This document shows positions 7,219 through 15,980 of a DNA stretch of 64,000 bases, one piece after another. Source of the DNA: Enterocloster bolteae (GTDB lineage Bacteria; Bacillota; Clostridia; Lachnospirales; Lachnospiraceae); the NCBI RefSeq assembly GCF_002234575.2, contig NZ_CP022464.2, forward strand, positions 1,302,001-1,366,000. The letters run 5' to 3'. The number at the start of each line of letters is the position of its first letter. Positions within the stretch are counted from its first letter, which is position 1. Made by a program: the position numbers and the translations under genes. The notes under the pieces are model-generated. The model saw nothing but the letters and a program-made list of their open reading frames with translations. It did no database searches and was not told the origin of the DNA.

Positions 7219-9114
7219 CTATTCCAGTTCAAACTGGCCTGTGTACAGTTTATAATACCGTCCTCTCTGGTCAATCAGTTCTTCGTGGCTACCGCGCTCT
7301 ATGATTTCTCCCTTTTCCAGCACCATAATGGCCTTGGAGTTGCGGACCGTGGACAGCCTGTGGGCGATGACGAAGACAGTGCGCCCGTCCATCAGCGCAT
7401 CCATACCCTTTTCAATGAGTTTTTCCGTCCGGGTGTCAATGGAGCTGGTGGCCTCATCCAGAATCAGCACAGGCGGGCGGGAGATGGCTGCCCTTGCAAT
7501 GGCCAGGAGCTGGCGCTGGCCCTGGGACAGGTTGGCGCCGTCGCTGTGAAGGGGCGTGTCATATCCCTGGGGCAGCCGCCGGATAAAGGAGTGGGCATTG
7601 GCTACCTTGGCCGCGGTTACCACGTCTTCGTCTGTGGCATCCAGCCGTCCGTAACGTATATTGTCCGCTATGGTTCCGGTGAACAGGTGGGTATCCTGGA
7701 TTACCATGGAGAGGGAACGGCGCAAATCGTCCTTTTTAATGGTTCTTATGTCAATGCCGTCATAGGTTATGGTTCCCTGCTGTATTTCGTAGAAACGGTT
7801 TACCAGATTGATGATGGTGGTCTTTCCGGCGCCGGTGGAACCCACAAACGCGATTTTCTGCCCCGGTTTCGCATAAAGGCTGATGCCGTTCAGAATGGTT
7901 TTCTCCGGCGTGTATCCGAACACAACCTGGTCGAAACGCACATCCCCCTTAAGGGGAATGAGACGGAAGCCGGACTGGGAGCCGGTATGGGGCTCTGCCA
8001 TATCAGCCGGACCTTCGTGCGGCACCTTCCAGGCGAAACAGTGGGTGAATTCCCTGCATTCTTCCCAGCCGCCCTGGTCGTTCCTGCGCACATTACACAG
8101 CGTCACAGTGCCTTCGTCCAGTTCCTGGATCTCGTTCATCATATCAAAAATACGTTCGGCTCCGGACAGGGCAGCCAAAAGAAAGTTAATCTGCTGGGTA
8201 AACTGGTTCATGGGCATGGCGCTCTGGCGCACATACACCAGATAGGACGCCAGGGTCCCCAAATCCGTTAACCCTGACAGGACGAACAGGCCGCCCACAC
8301 AGGCTGACAGGGCATAGTTTACATAAGACAGGGCCACAATGGTGGGAACCGTCATGCCGGAATAGGTCAGGGCCCTGGTGGCCGCTGTCCGGAACGCCTC
8401 GTTGCGGCGGCAGAATTCCTCGTAGTCCTGCGCCTCATGGTTAAACACCTTTTCCACCTTCTGTCCGGCCACCATCTCCTCCACAAAGCCGTTGATGCTT
8501 CCCAGGTACTTCTGCTGCTGGATAAAATACTTCCTGCTCCTTTTTCCATTATAACGGATGAACAAAACCATGAGAAGCAGAAAAACCATGACAATGAGGG
8601 AAAGACGCCAGTCCAGCACCAGCAGCATGGTGATGGTCCCTGTTATGGTTATGAAGCTCTGTATCATCATGGCAAAGCTGTTGTTAAGGGCTTCGCTGAT
8701 GGTATCCACATCGTTGGTAAAACGGCTCATCAGCTCCCCGTGGGTATGGGCGTCAAAGTAGGTCAGGGGAAGGCGCTGGGTGTGCCGGAACAGGTCGGAG
8801 CGGATTTCGCTCACCACCTTCTGGGAAATATGGACCATCATCTGATTGTAGGCATAACAGGAGAGTGCGCCGCACAGGTACAGCCCTCCCATGACCAGCA
8901 GCATGTTTACAAGCCCCGGTATGTCACCCGGGAGAATGAAACGGTTGATGACTGGTTTTAACATGTATGTTCCTGAAATGCTGGACAGGGCGCTGACTGC
9001 CACCAGGAGGGCGATGACCAGCATATACCACTTGTGCCGGCCCAGGTAGCCGAACATCTGCTTTAAGGTCCGTCCGGTATCCTTGGGACGGTTATAATTT
9101 GCTATTCTTGCCAT
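7219..9114 (-). CDS. ABC exporter half-transporter, canonical catalytic site
   Basis: A 631-residue type IV ABC exporter subunit. The transmembrane part covers about residues 1-310. A loop of about 50 residues rich in Cys, Trp and Gly separates it from the nucleotide-binding domain. That domain has Walker A GSTGAGKTT near 425, LSQGQRQL signature, and Walker B ILDEATSSID with the catalytic Glu. The gene overlaps the stop of its partner by one base and is translated with it. Together with the partner's degenerate site this is a heterodimeric exporter of the BmrCD / TM287-288 type. Export of drugs or lipids is the usual role. Confidence 0.9.
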   Translation of the reverse strand: MARIANYNRPKDTGRTLKQMFGYLGRHKWYMLVIALLVAVSALSSISGTYMLKPVINRFILPGDIPGLVNMLLVMGGLYLCGALSCYAYNQMMVHISQKVVSEIRSDLFRHTQRLPLTYFDAHTHGELMSRFTNDVDTISEALNNSFAMMIQSFITITGTITMLLVLDWRLSLIVMVFLLLMVLFIRYNGKRSRKYFIQQQKYLGSINGFVEEMVAGQKVEKVFNHEAQDYEEFCRRNEAFRTAATRALTYSGMTVPTIVALSYVNYALSACVGGLFVLSGLTDLGTLASYLVYVRQSAMPMNQFTQQINFLLAALSGAERIFDMMNEIQELDEGTVTLCNVRRNDQGGWEECREFTHCFAWKVPHEGPADMAEPHTGSQSGFRLIPLKGDVRFDQVVFGYTPEKTILNGISLYAKPGQKIAFVGSTGAGKTTIINLVNRFYEIQQGTITYDGIDIRTIKKDDLRRSLSMVIQDTHLFTGTIADNIRYGRLDATDEDVVTAAKVANAHSFIRRLPQGYDTPLHSDGANLSQGQRQLLAIARAAISRPPVLILDEATSSIDTRTEKLIEKGMDALMDGRTVFVIAHRLSTVRNSKAIMVLEKGEIIERGSHEELIDQRGRYYKLYTGQFELE

Positions 9115-10838
9115 TACAGATTCGCCCCTTCCTGCTGAGAATGATAGATGTCCTGATAAATCTGGTTGGAAGCCAGCAAGGTTTCGTGGCTGCCGACCGC
9201 GTTCACCCGTCCGTCCTCCAGTATGATGATTTGGTCTGCGTGGGCAACGGAGGATATGCGCTGGGCAATGATGATTTTAGTTGTATCCGGCATGCTCTTT
9301 GCCAGTCCATCCCGGATTTTGGCCTCTGTGGCCGTATCCACGGCGCTGGTGGAATCATCCAGAATCAGCACCCTGGGAGACTTTAGGATGGCCCTGGCAA
9401 TGCAGAGTCTCTGCTTCTGTCCGCCCGACACATTGACGCCTCCCTGGCCCAGCTCTGTTTCATATCCCCGCTCCAGGCGGTCGATGAATTCATCCACGCA
9501 GGCAATGCGGCAGGCCTCCTCGATTTCCTGCTCCGTGGCTGTTTCCCTGCCCCAGCGCAGGTTATCCTTTACTGTCCCGGAAAACAGGGTGTTTTTCTGG
9601 AGCACCATGGCGATGGAATCCCTCAGTCCTTTAAGGGAGTATTCCCGGACCGGGCGGCCGTCTATATAAACAGTGCCCTTGGTGACATCATAGAGCCTGG
9701 GAATCAGCTGCACCAGCGTACTCTTGGCAGCGCCTGTCTGGCCAATGATGCCCACGGTCTGTCCCGGCTTTATATGGAAGGAAATGTCTGAGAGCACATA
9801 TTCGGCAGCCTCCTGATTGTATTTAAAGTACACATTCTCAAACCGGATATCACCGTGCTTTACTTCCAGGGTGCTGGACGCATCCTCCCTGATGTCGATT
9901 TCCTCATCCATGACCTGCGAGATACGCTTCCAGGAAGCCAGGGCCCTGGTGGTCATAAGGAACACATTGGAGAACATCATCAGGGAATTTAAAACCTGCA
10001 TCACATAGCTCAGGAAACCGGTGAGCTCGCCCACCTTCACGCCACCTATGGTGACCAGCCTGCCTCCGAACCACAGGATGCACAGGATGGTGGAGTACAT
10101 GACTAACTGCATGGCCGGCATATTGAGGACTGCCAGGCGGAAGGCTTTTTCCGCTGTGAACTGCAGATTGTAATTGACCTCCTCGAATTTCTGAATTTCA
10201 TAATCGCCCCGGACATAGGATTTCACCACACGGATGGCGGTCAGGTTTTCCTGAATGATGCGGTTTACCATGTCGATGGCGCCCTGCATCACACTGTACA
10301 GGGGGCGCACATGGCTGATGATGAAAAACAGCAGCACACCCAGAACAGGGGCAGCCACCAGAAACACCAGTGCCAGCTGCGGATTGATGTAAAAGGAAGC
10401 GGCCATGGCGGTGAGCATCATGACCGGTGAGCGGAAAGCGGGCCGCATGCCTGTGGCAACAGAGTTTTGTATGGTGGTAACGTCGCTGGTAAGGCGGGTC
10501 ACCAGGGAAGAACTGCTGAAATGGTCTGTGTTGGCAAAGGAAAACTGCTGCAGCTTTGCAAACTCCGCCTTGCGGATTTCGGCCCCCAGTCCCTGGCCGC
10601 AACGGGCCGAGAACATGGCGGAGCCCTGGCCCAGCACAAGGGAGATAAGGGCAAAGAGAACCATCTGCAGCCCCTTCATCAGGATATAATGGCGGTCCCC
10701 GGTGGCTACGCCCACATCCACAATGGAAGCCATGACCAGCGGGATGATTAACTCAAACACGGTCTCGGCTTCAATACAGAAAACAGCCAGCACCGCGTCC
10801 CTTTTGTAAGGCTTCAGATAAGATAAAAATTCCTTCAT
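9114..10838 (-). CDS. ABC exporter half-transporter, degenerate catalytic site
   Basis: A subunit of about 574 residues with six transmembrane helices followed by a nucleotide-binding domain: Walker A GQTGAAKST, signature VSGGQKQRL, Walker B LILDDSTSAVD. Asp replaces the catalytic Glu after Walker B, the mark of the non-consensus half of heterodimeric exporters. The open frame extends upstream to 10916, but GAAGGAGG lies seven bases before the ATG at 10838 and none precedes the earlier codons. It is the first gene of the operon with its partner and the MarR gene. Confidence 0.9.
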   Translation of the reverse strand: MKEFLSYLKPYKRDAVLAVFCIEAETVFELIIPLVMASIVDVGVATGDRHYILMKGLQMVLFALISLVLGQGSAMFSARCGQGLGAEIRKAEFAKLQQFSFANTDHFSSSSLVTRLTSDVTTIQNSVATGMRPAFRSPVMMLTAMAASFYINPQLALVFLVAAPVLGVLLFFIISHVRPLYSVMQGAIDMVNRIIQENLTAIRVVKSYVRGDYEIQKFEEVNYNLQFTAEKAFRLAVLNMPAMQLVMYSTILCILWFGGRLVTIGGVKVGELTGFLSYVMQVLNSLMMFSNVFLMTTRALASWKRISQVMDEEIDIREDASSTLEVKHGDIRFENVYFKYNQEAAEYVLSDISFHIKPGQTVGIIGQTGAAKSTLVQLIPRLYDVTKGTVYIDGRPVREYSLKGLRDSIAMVLQKNTLFSGTVKDNLRWGRETATEQEIEEACRIACVDEFIDRLERGYETELGQGGVNVSGGQKQRLCIARAILKSPRVLILDDSTSAVDTATEAKIRDGLAKSMPDTTKIIIAQRISSVAHADQIIILEDGRVNAVGSHETLLASNQIYQDIYHSQQEGANL

Positions 10839-10861
10839 TCCGGAATCCTCCTTCATTGAAC

Positions 10862-10877
10862 TGTAACATAAGTTACA
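10862..10877. promoter_or_regulatory. Inverted repeat in the leader of the ABC-MarR operon
   Basis: TGTAAC-ATAA-GTTACA is a perfect 6-4-6 inverted repeat just downstream of the operon promoter and 24 bases before the first start codon. It may be a second regulator site or a small leader hairpin. Confidence 0.45.
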
Positions 10878-10909
10878 TAAGTCAAATAAATGCATTCGCA
10901 ACAATTGCA

Positions 10910-10947
10910 CATACAACTATTGTATGCTCATGTGTTGAAAATGTCAA
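10910..10947 (-). promoter_or_regulatory. Promoter and MarR-type operator of the ABC exporter operon
   Basis: On the minus strand TTGACA (10947-10942) and TACAAT (10924-10919) are separated by 17 bases, a near-ideal housekeeping promoter. A perfect 7-3-7 palindrome CATACAA-CTA-TTGTATG (10910-10926) covers the whole -10 box. A second, shorter repeat GCAA-CAA-TTGC lies at 10898-10908. A MarR dimer bound to the palindrome would block polymerase directly. Confidence 0.75.
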
Positions 10948-10964
10948 TTGTGTTGTGATATACT
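10935..10964 (+). promoter_or_regulatory. Candidate promoter of the secreted cell-wall-binding protein
   Basis: TTGAAA (10935-10940) and TATACT (10959-10964) with an 18-base spacer and an extended -10 TG. It is back-to-back with the ABC operon promoter, so one regulator could influence both. Confidence 0.55.
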
Positions 10965-11052
10965 TTTAGATATGCGTAAGAAGGTAGTTGAGAATGTATT
11001 TGAGAATGTAATGGGAAATGTAATACAGACCTAAGAAAAAGAGGAGAAAAAC

Positions 11053-11775
11053 ATGAGAAGGATGATTTCTGTGCCGCTTATACTGGCGGCTGCTGCAGCT
11101 CTGTCTTTCCTGCCGGTACAGGACTGCCTGGCCTATGGGCCGGGAGACAGCTGGTATTATGACCATTACCGCAGGGGCGGCCCCGGTGTGGAGTATGATT
11201 ATGGGACTGCGCCGTCAGGGACCTATGATTACGGCGGCCCATCAGCGCCTCAGGGCAATGCCCAGGTTACCACAGATAATACGGTCAGGGCTTACCCCGG
11301 CTTTAATACCAATGTGCCGGATACGTCCACGGCCCAGTTTGATCCCGGATACTGGTGGGATCCCAATGATGATGACTGGGATGACTGGGATGATGACGAC
11401 TGGTGGTATTACAATGGAGGGCCCGGGGTCCAGTACGGCCAGGGCTGGAGATACAGTCCGGGGGGCTGGTGGTTCCAGCTCTGCGGCGGCAGCTGGCTGT
11501 CCGGGGGCTGGCAGCTGATACATAACCGCTGGTACCGCTTTGACCAGAACGGATATATGCTGACGGGATGGTTCACGGACAGCGACGGAAACCGGTATTA
11601 TCTGAATCCTCTGGATGACGGCACTCTGGGCATGATGCGCACGGGCTGGCAGATGATAGACGGACAGCTTTATTATTTCAATACCCAGTCCGACGGTACC
11701 ATGGGACGGCTGTTTGTGAATACCACAACCCCGGACGGCTATGTGGTGGGAGCGGACGGGGCTTTGGTCCGGTAG
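11053..11775 (+). CDS. Secreted protein with choline-binding-type cell wall repeats
   Basis: A 240-residue protein. Residues 1-25 are a signal peptide (MRRMISVPLILAAAAALSFL, then a cut near ADCLAYG-like sequence). Residues 30-120 are low in complexity, rich in Gly, Asp, Tyr and Trp (DDDWDDWDDDDWWY). The C-terminal 100 residues hold three glucan/choline-binding-type repeats: GGWQLIHNRWYRFDQNGYML, TGWFTDSDGNRYYL, and TGWQMIDGQLYYFNT. Such repeats bind cell wall polymers. There is no catalytic domain, so it may be a wall-attached structural or adhesion protein. A strong terminator follows. Confidence 0.82.
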   Translation: MRRMISVPLILAAAAALSFLPVQDCLAYGPGDSWYYDHYRRGGPGVEYDYGTAPSGTYDYGGPSAPQGNAQVTTDNTVRAYPGFNTNVPDTSTAQFDPGYWWDPNDDDWDDWDDDDWWYYNGGPGVQYGQGWRYSPGGWWFQLCGGSWLSGGWQLIHNRWYRFDQNGYMLTGWFTDSDGNRYYLNPLDDGTLGMMRTGWQMIDGQLYYFNTQSDGTMGRLFVNTTTPDGYVVGADGALVR

Positions 11776-11777
11776 CG

Positions 11778-11826
11778 GAAAACCCCGGCGCCTGTGGCAA
11801 GCAGGCGCCGGGGTTTTCTGTTTTTG
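11778..11826 (+). terminator. Strong intrinsic terminator
   Basis: A 17-base-pair stem: GAAAACCCCGGCGCCTG (11778-11794) with its complement at 11802-11818, then TGTTTTTG. From here to the promoter at 12152 I see no gene, only AT-rich DNA with repeated ATGGTAAC words at about 11830, 11880 and 11891. Confidence 0.9.
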
Positions 11827-12151
11827 TCGTATGGTAACTTTAAGACCAGAAGCAATTTTTTCTTTTGTATCCTTATTTATATGGTAACTGTATGGTAATC
11901 CGTTTCTTTTGTATTTTGGTTCAATGCCTGGGAGCCGTTCCATCCGGTATGTGTGTGTGATGGAGTGTAATGCAATATTGGAATTTCGTGCGGCTTTTTG
12001 CCGCCCTTTAGGTTTATGATTGTATGTTCCGGAATCCCTGTCCCCTGGGGCTTTCGCGGCTGCCCGTTCCTGCCCCGGCATCTTTCTTTCATCCGTTCAT
12101 AATGTTAATGCAGGGCGGGGCTTTTTTATTGCAAAAAAAAATTGCCGCTTA

Positions 12152-12180
12152 TTGCCAGTGTTCATAATATGTGATAATAT
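12152..12180 (+). promoter_or_regulatory. Promoter of the TauE/SafE permease gene
   Basis: TTGCCA (12152-12157) and TAATAT (12175-12180) with a 17-base spacer, 33 bases before the start codon. Confidence 0.65.
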
Positions 12181-12212
12181 AAAGGTTGTTTTACAGAAAA
12201 GAGGATACAATC

Positions 12213-12968
12213 ATGTTACAATATCTAATTGTGTGCCCGTTGGTGTTCCTGGCCGGACTGGTGGATTCCATTGCAGGCGGCGGCGGGCTTATTGCTCTGC
12301 CCGCATATCTCATTGCAGGGGTGCCCGCCCATGTGGCCCTGGGTACCAATAAACTCAGCTCAGCCATGGGCACCACTGTTTCCACGGCCCGGCTGGCAAA
12401 GCACGGTTTTCTCAAAGGAAAGGTGCTTATGGCGGTGTGCTCCTCGGCGGCCGCCCTTATGGGTTCGGCTCTGGGCGCCCATCTGGCCCTCATGGTGCCG
12501 GAATCCGTCATCAAGCACATGATGATTGTGGTGCTGCCCGTTGTGGCGTTTTACGTGCTCAGGAACAAGGATATGGGAGCCAGGGACAGGACGGAAGATA
12601 TTTCCAGAAATAAGGTATTTGCCATCTCCATGGCGGCGGCCTTTTTTGTGGGGGGATATGACGGCTTTTACGGACCCGGAACAGGAACCTTCCTGATTCT
12701 GATTCTCACAGGGGCTGCCGGGATGGACGCCCGCAGCGCCTCCGCCCAGACAAAGGTAATCAATCTTTCCTCTAATATAGCGGCCCTGGTGACCTTTATT
12801 GCCACCGGAAATGTTTACTACCCGCTGGGGCTTACAGCAGGCGTGTGTTCCATTGCGGGACACTACATCGGGGCAGGCATGGTGGCCCACGACGGCCAGA
12901 AGGTGGTCCGTCCCGTGGTACTGGCGGTGCTTGGGGTATTGTTCATTAAAATAATAAGCAACACATAA
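12213..12968 (+). CDS. TauE/SafE (TSUP) family sulfite-exporter-like permease
   Basis: A membrane protein of about 251 residues with around eight hydrophobic helices. It has the family pattern: a first helix followed by GLVDSIAGGGGLIALPAY near 15-32, then LGTNKLSSAMGT, and a second half with GGYDGFYGPGTGTFLI near 148-163. TSUP proteins move sulfite, sulfoacetate or other organosulfur anions; the substrate here is not predictable. The open frame could start with TTG at 12186, but GAGG before the ATG at 12213 and the position of the first helix favour the latter. Confidence 0.85.
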   Translation: MLQYLIVCPLVFLAGLVDSIAGGGGLIALPAYLIAGVPAHVALGTNKLSSAMGTTVSTARLAKHGFLKGKVLMAVCSSAAALMGSALGAHLALMVPESVIKHMMIVVLPVVAFYVLRNKDMGARDRTEDISRNKVFAISMAAAFFVGGYDGFYGPGTGTFLILILTGAAGMDARSASAQTKVINLSSNIAALVTFIATGNVYYPLGLTAGVCSIAGHYIGAGMVAHDGQKVVRPVVLAVLGVLFIKIISNT

Positions 12969-13008
12969 GCAGCCCGTAAACAGCACATAGGAAATAGGAG
13001 AGAATCAC

Positions 13009-13965
13009 ATGAAATGGAAAAAATTTACATTAACTACCACAACACAGGCTGTAGACCTGATTAGCAGCATGTTTGATGACATTGGTATAGAAGGAATCGA
13101 AATCGAAGACAATGTGCCTCTGACAGAGAAGGAGACAAAGGGGATGTTTATTGACATTCTTCCTGAGCTTCCTCCGGACGAAGGCGTTGCCAGGATAAGT
13201 TTTTACCTGGATGATGACGCGGATGTGGCGGATTACCTCAGACGGGTGGAAGAGGGCCTGGACGAGCTGTCCCCATTTGCGGATCTGGGCGCCAGGACCA
13301 TCACCGCGTCGGAGACAGAGGACAAGGACTGGATTAACAACTGGAAACAATACTTTAAGCCCTTTACAGTGGACGATATTCTGATTAAGCCTACCTGGGA
13401 AACCATACCGGAGGAGCACAAGGACAAGCTTCTGGTGCAGATTGACCCGGGAACGGCCTTTGGAACAGGCATGCATGAGACCACCCAGCTGTGCATCCGC
13501 CAGCTGAAAAAGTACGTGAACCGGGACACCTTGGTGCTGGATGTGGGAACAGGCAGCGGTATCCTGGGAATCACAGCCCTGAAACTGGGGGCAGAAGAGG
13601 TGTGGGGCACGGACCTGGATGAAAATGCCATCAACGCCGTAAGGGAGAACCTGGAAGCCAACAGCATTCCTGAAGACAGGTTCCATGTACTCCAGGGTAA
13701 TATCATAGACGATGTTTCCGTCAAGGAATGGGCGGGATACGGTAAGTACGATGTGGCAGTGGCCAACATACTGGCGGATGTTATTATTCTGCTGGTGGAT
13801 GAGATACCGGCCCATCTGAAAAAAGGCGGTATCTTCATCACCTCCGGCATTATTGATATGAAGGAAGAGGCGGTGAAGGAGGCCTTTGGGCGCTGTCCGG
13901 AGCTGGAAGTGGTGGAAATCACATACCAGGGAGAATGGGTGAGCGTGACCGCCAGAAGGAAATAG
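13009..13965 (+). CDS. prmA: Ribosomal protein L11 methyltransferase
   Basis: A 318-residue protein, the normal PrmA length. The N-terminal part binds L11 (MKWKKFTLTTTTQAVDLISS); the catalytic part begins with DPGTAFGTGMHETTQLC near 146 and carries SAM motif I VLDVGTGSGILGI at about 178-190 and VANILADVI. PrmA trimethylates ribosomal protein L11. AGGAG precedes the ATG. It is followed 30 bases on by rsmE, the usual Firmicute order. Confidence 0.95.
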   Translation: MKWKKFTLTTTTQAVDLISSMFDDIGIEGIEIEDNVPLTEKETKGMFIDILPELPPDEGVARISFYLDDDADVADYLRRVEEGLDELSPFADLGARTITASETEDKDWINNWKQYFKPFTVDDILIKPTWETIPEEHKDKLLVQIDPGTAFGTGMHETTQLCIRQLKKYVNRDTLVLDVGTGSGILGITALKLGAEEVWGTDLDENAINAVRENLEANSIPEDRFHVLQGNIIDDVSVKEWAGYGKYDVAVANILADVIILLVDEIPAHLKKGGIFITSGIIDMKEEAVKEAFGRCPELEVVEITYQGEWVSVTARRK

Positions 13966-13995
13966 GATGAATAAGGAAGGACCTGAGGGAAAGCC

Positions 13996-14745
13996 ATGCA
14001 TCATTTTTTTGTGAACCCTGAGCAGGTGGAGGACGGCCTGATAAGGATAACCGGATCTGACGTGAACCACATAAAGAATGTCCTGCGCATAAGGCAGGGG
14101 GAGGAAATGCTGGTCAGCGACGGCACCGGCAGGGACTACCTGTGTCAGGCGGAGGAAATCGCCGGACAGGAAGTCACGGTACGGATTCTTGAGACAGAGG
14201 AGGAGGGGAGAGAGCTTCCTTCCAGAATCTGGCTCTTTCAGGGACTGCCCAAATCTGATAAGATGGAGTTCATCATACAGAAGGCTGTGGAGCTGGGGGC
14301 GGCAGGCATTGTGCCTGTGTCCACCAGGAACACGGTGGTTAAACTGGACCCCAAAAAGGAAGAGGCCAAGGTCAAGCGGTGGCAGGCCATTGCGGAAAGC
14401 GCCGCCAAGCAGTCCAAACGGAGCCTGGTTCCCAGGGTATCCGGCATTATGACCTTAAAAGAAGCCTTTGACTATGTGGAAAGCCAGGGATTTTCCGTGC
14501 GTCTCATTCCTTATGAACATGAGGCGGGGATGGACGGCACAAAGACGGAGCTGGATGCCGCGGGGCCGGGACAGGACATTGCTGTGTTTATCGGCCCGGA
14601 GGGCGGTTTTGATGAACGGGAGATAGAATTGGCCCTTTCAAAAGGCGTGCGGCCCATCAGTCTGGGACGCAGGATACTGAGGACGGAGACAGCGGGGCTG
14701 GCCCTGCTGTCGGTGCTTATGATGCGGCTGGAAGGGGCGCTGTAA
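13996..14745 (+). CDS. rsmE: 16S rRNA m3U1498 methyltransferase
   Basis: A 249-residue SPOUT methyltransferase. The N-terminal PUA-like part starts MHHFFVNPEQV; the knot region carries FIGPEGGFDEREIELA near 196-211 and LGRRILRTETAGLALL near 217-232, both diagnostic for RsmE. It methylates U1498 of 16S rRNA in the decoding region. Translation follows prmA directly; a cysteine desulfurase gene starts 13 bases after the stop, so the four genes to thiI may be one RNA-modification operon. Confidence 0.95.
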   Translation: MHHFFVNPEQVEDGLIRITGSDVNHIKNVLRIRQGEEMLVSDGTGRDYLCQAEEIAGQEVTVRILETEEEGRELPSRIWLFQGLPKSDKMEFIIQKAVELGAAGIVPVSTRNTVVKLDPKKEEAKVKRWQAIAESAAKQSKRSLVPRVSGIMTLKEAFDYVESQGFSVRLIPYEHEAGMDGTKTELDAAGPGQDIAVFIGPEGGFDEREIELALSKGVRPISLGRRILRTETAGLALLSVLMMRLEGAL

Positions 14746-14758
14746 AGGAGTTTGTATA

Positions 14759-15913
14759 ATGGAAGCATATTTTGACAATTCAGCCACCACCCGCGTGTTT
14801 GACAGCGTGAGGGATATTGTGGTAAAGACCATGACGGAGGATTACGGCAATCCCTCTGCCAAGCACAGAAAGGGAATGGAGGCAGAGCAGTATGTGCGCC
14901 AGGCAGCGGCGGACATTGCTAAAACATTAAAGGTCAGGGATAAGGAAATCCTGTTCACCTCCGGCGGCACGGAATCCAACAACATGGCTCTCATCGGCAC
15001 CGCCATGGCCAACCAGAGGGCCGGAAAGCACATCATCAGCACCAGAATCGAACATGCCTCGGTTTACAACCCCCTGGCCTATCTGGAGCAGCAGGGGTTT
15101 GAGGTCACATATCTGTCTGTGGACAGCCAGGGCCACATTTCCCTGGAGGAACTGGAAGCAGCCATCCGTCCGGACACCATCCTGGTATCCATCATGTATG
15201 TGAACAACGAGGTGGGCGCCATTGAACCGGTGGAGCAGATAGTATCCCTTATCCATGGGAAGAATCCGGCCATCCTTTTCCATGTGGACGCCATCCAGGC
15301 TTACGGCAAGCTTACCATACGCCCTAAGAAGCAGGGAATCGACCTGTTATCTGTCAGTGCCCATAAGATTCACGGCCCCAAGGGAGTGGGTTTTCTCTAT
15401 ATTGACGAGAAGGTGAAGATCCGTCCCCTTCTCTACGGAGGAGGCCAGCAAAAGGACATGCGTTCAGGCACGGAAAATGTTCCTGGCATCGCGGGCATGG
15501 GCCGGGCGGCCAGGGAAATCTACACAGACCATCAGCAGAAGGTGGAGTATATTACCGGCCTGAAAGACTATATGACAGACCGCATGGCGTCCCTGCCGGG
15601 CGTTACTGTCAACAGCCGCAAGGGAATGGAGAGCGCGCCCCAGATTGTCAGCGCAAGCTTTCAGGGTGTGAGAAGCGAGGTCCTTCTTCACGCCCTGGAG
15701 GACAAGGGAATCTATGTTTCTTCCGGATCCGCCTGTTCTTCCAATCACCCGGCAATCAGCGGAACCTTAAAGGCCATCGGGGTCAGGCAGGAACTGCTGG
15801 ATTCCACGCTGAGATTCAGCTTCGGCGTGTTCAACACAAGAGAAGAGATAGACTATTGCATGGAAGTCCTGGAAGAGCTTCTGCCGGTGCTGAGAAGGTA
15901 CCACAGAGGCTGA
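14759..15913 (+). CDS. Cysteine desulfurase, IscS/NifS type
   Basis: A 384-residue PLP enzyme. It starts AYFDNSATTRVFDSVRD, has the PLP lysine in SAHKIHGPKGVG (K203) and the persulfide cysteine in SSGSACSSNHP (C326). It takes sulfur from cysteine to form a protein persulfide. The downstream thiI gene, 67 bases on, uses such sulfur for tRNA 4-thiouridine, so this enzyme is most likely the dedicated donor (NifZ-ThiI pairing known from Bacillus), rather than an iron-sulfur cluster enzyme. Confidence 0.92.
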   Translation: MEAYFDNSATTRVFDSVRDIVVKTMTEDYGNPSAKHRKGMEAEQYVRQAAADIAKTLKVRDKEILFTSGGTESNNMALIGTAMANQRAGKHIISTRIEHASVYNPLAYLEQQGFEVTYLSVDSQGHISLEELEAAIRPDTILVSIMYVNNEVGAIEPVEQIVSLIHGKNPAILFHVDAIQAYGKLTIRPKKQGIDLLSVSAHKIHGPKGVGFLYIDEKVKIRPLLYGGGQQKDMRSGTENVPGIAGMGRAAREIYTDHQQKVEYITGLKDYMTDRMASLPGVTVNSRKGMESAPQIVSASFQGVRSEVLLHALEDKGIYVSSGSACSSNHPAISGTLKAIGVRQELLDSTLRFSFGVFNTREEIDYCMEVLEELLPVLRRYHRG

Positions 15914-15980
15914 ACCGTGTAAATGATTCGGCCCCGCAGGACAATGAAAGGGACGATTAAGCGACAGAAAGAGGTAAAAG

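Noticed and set aside
7054..8271. Long plus-strand open frame (405 codons) opposite the ABC exporter gene
   Set aside because: It lies antisense to a gene with complete ABC motifs, has no ribosome binding site and low-complexity translation; it is a shadow frame.
13030..14070. Long minus-strand frame opposite prmA
   Set aside because: Antisense to a clear prmA gene, no start signal and no recognisable domain.
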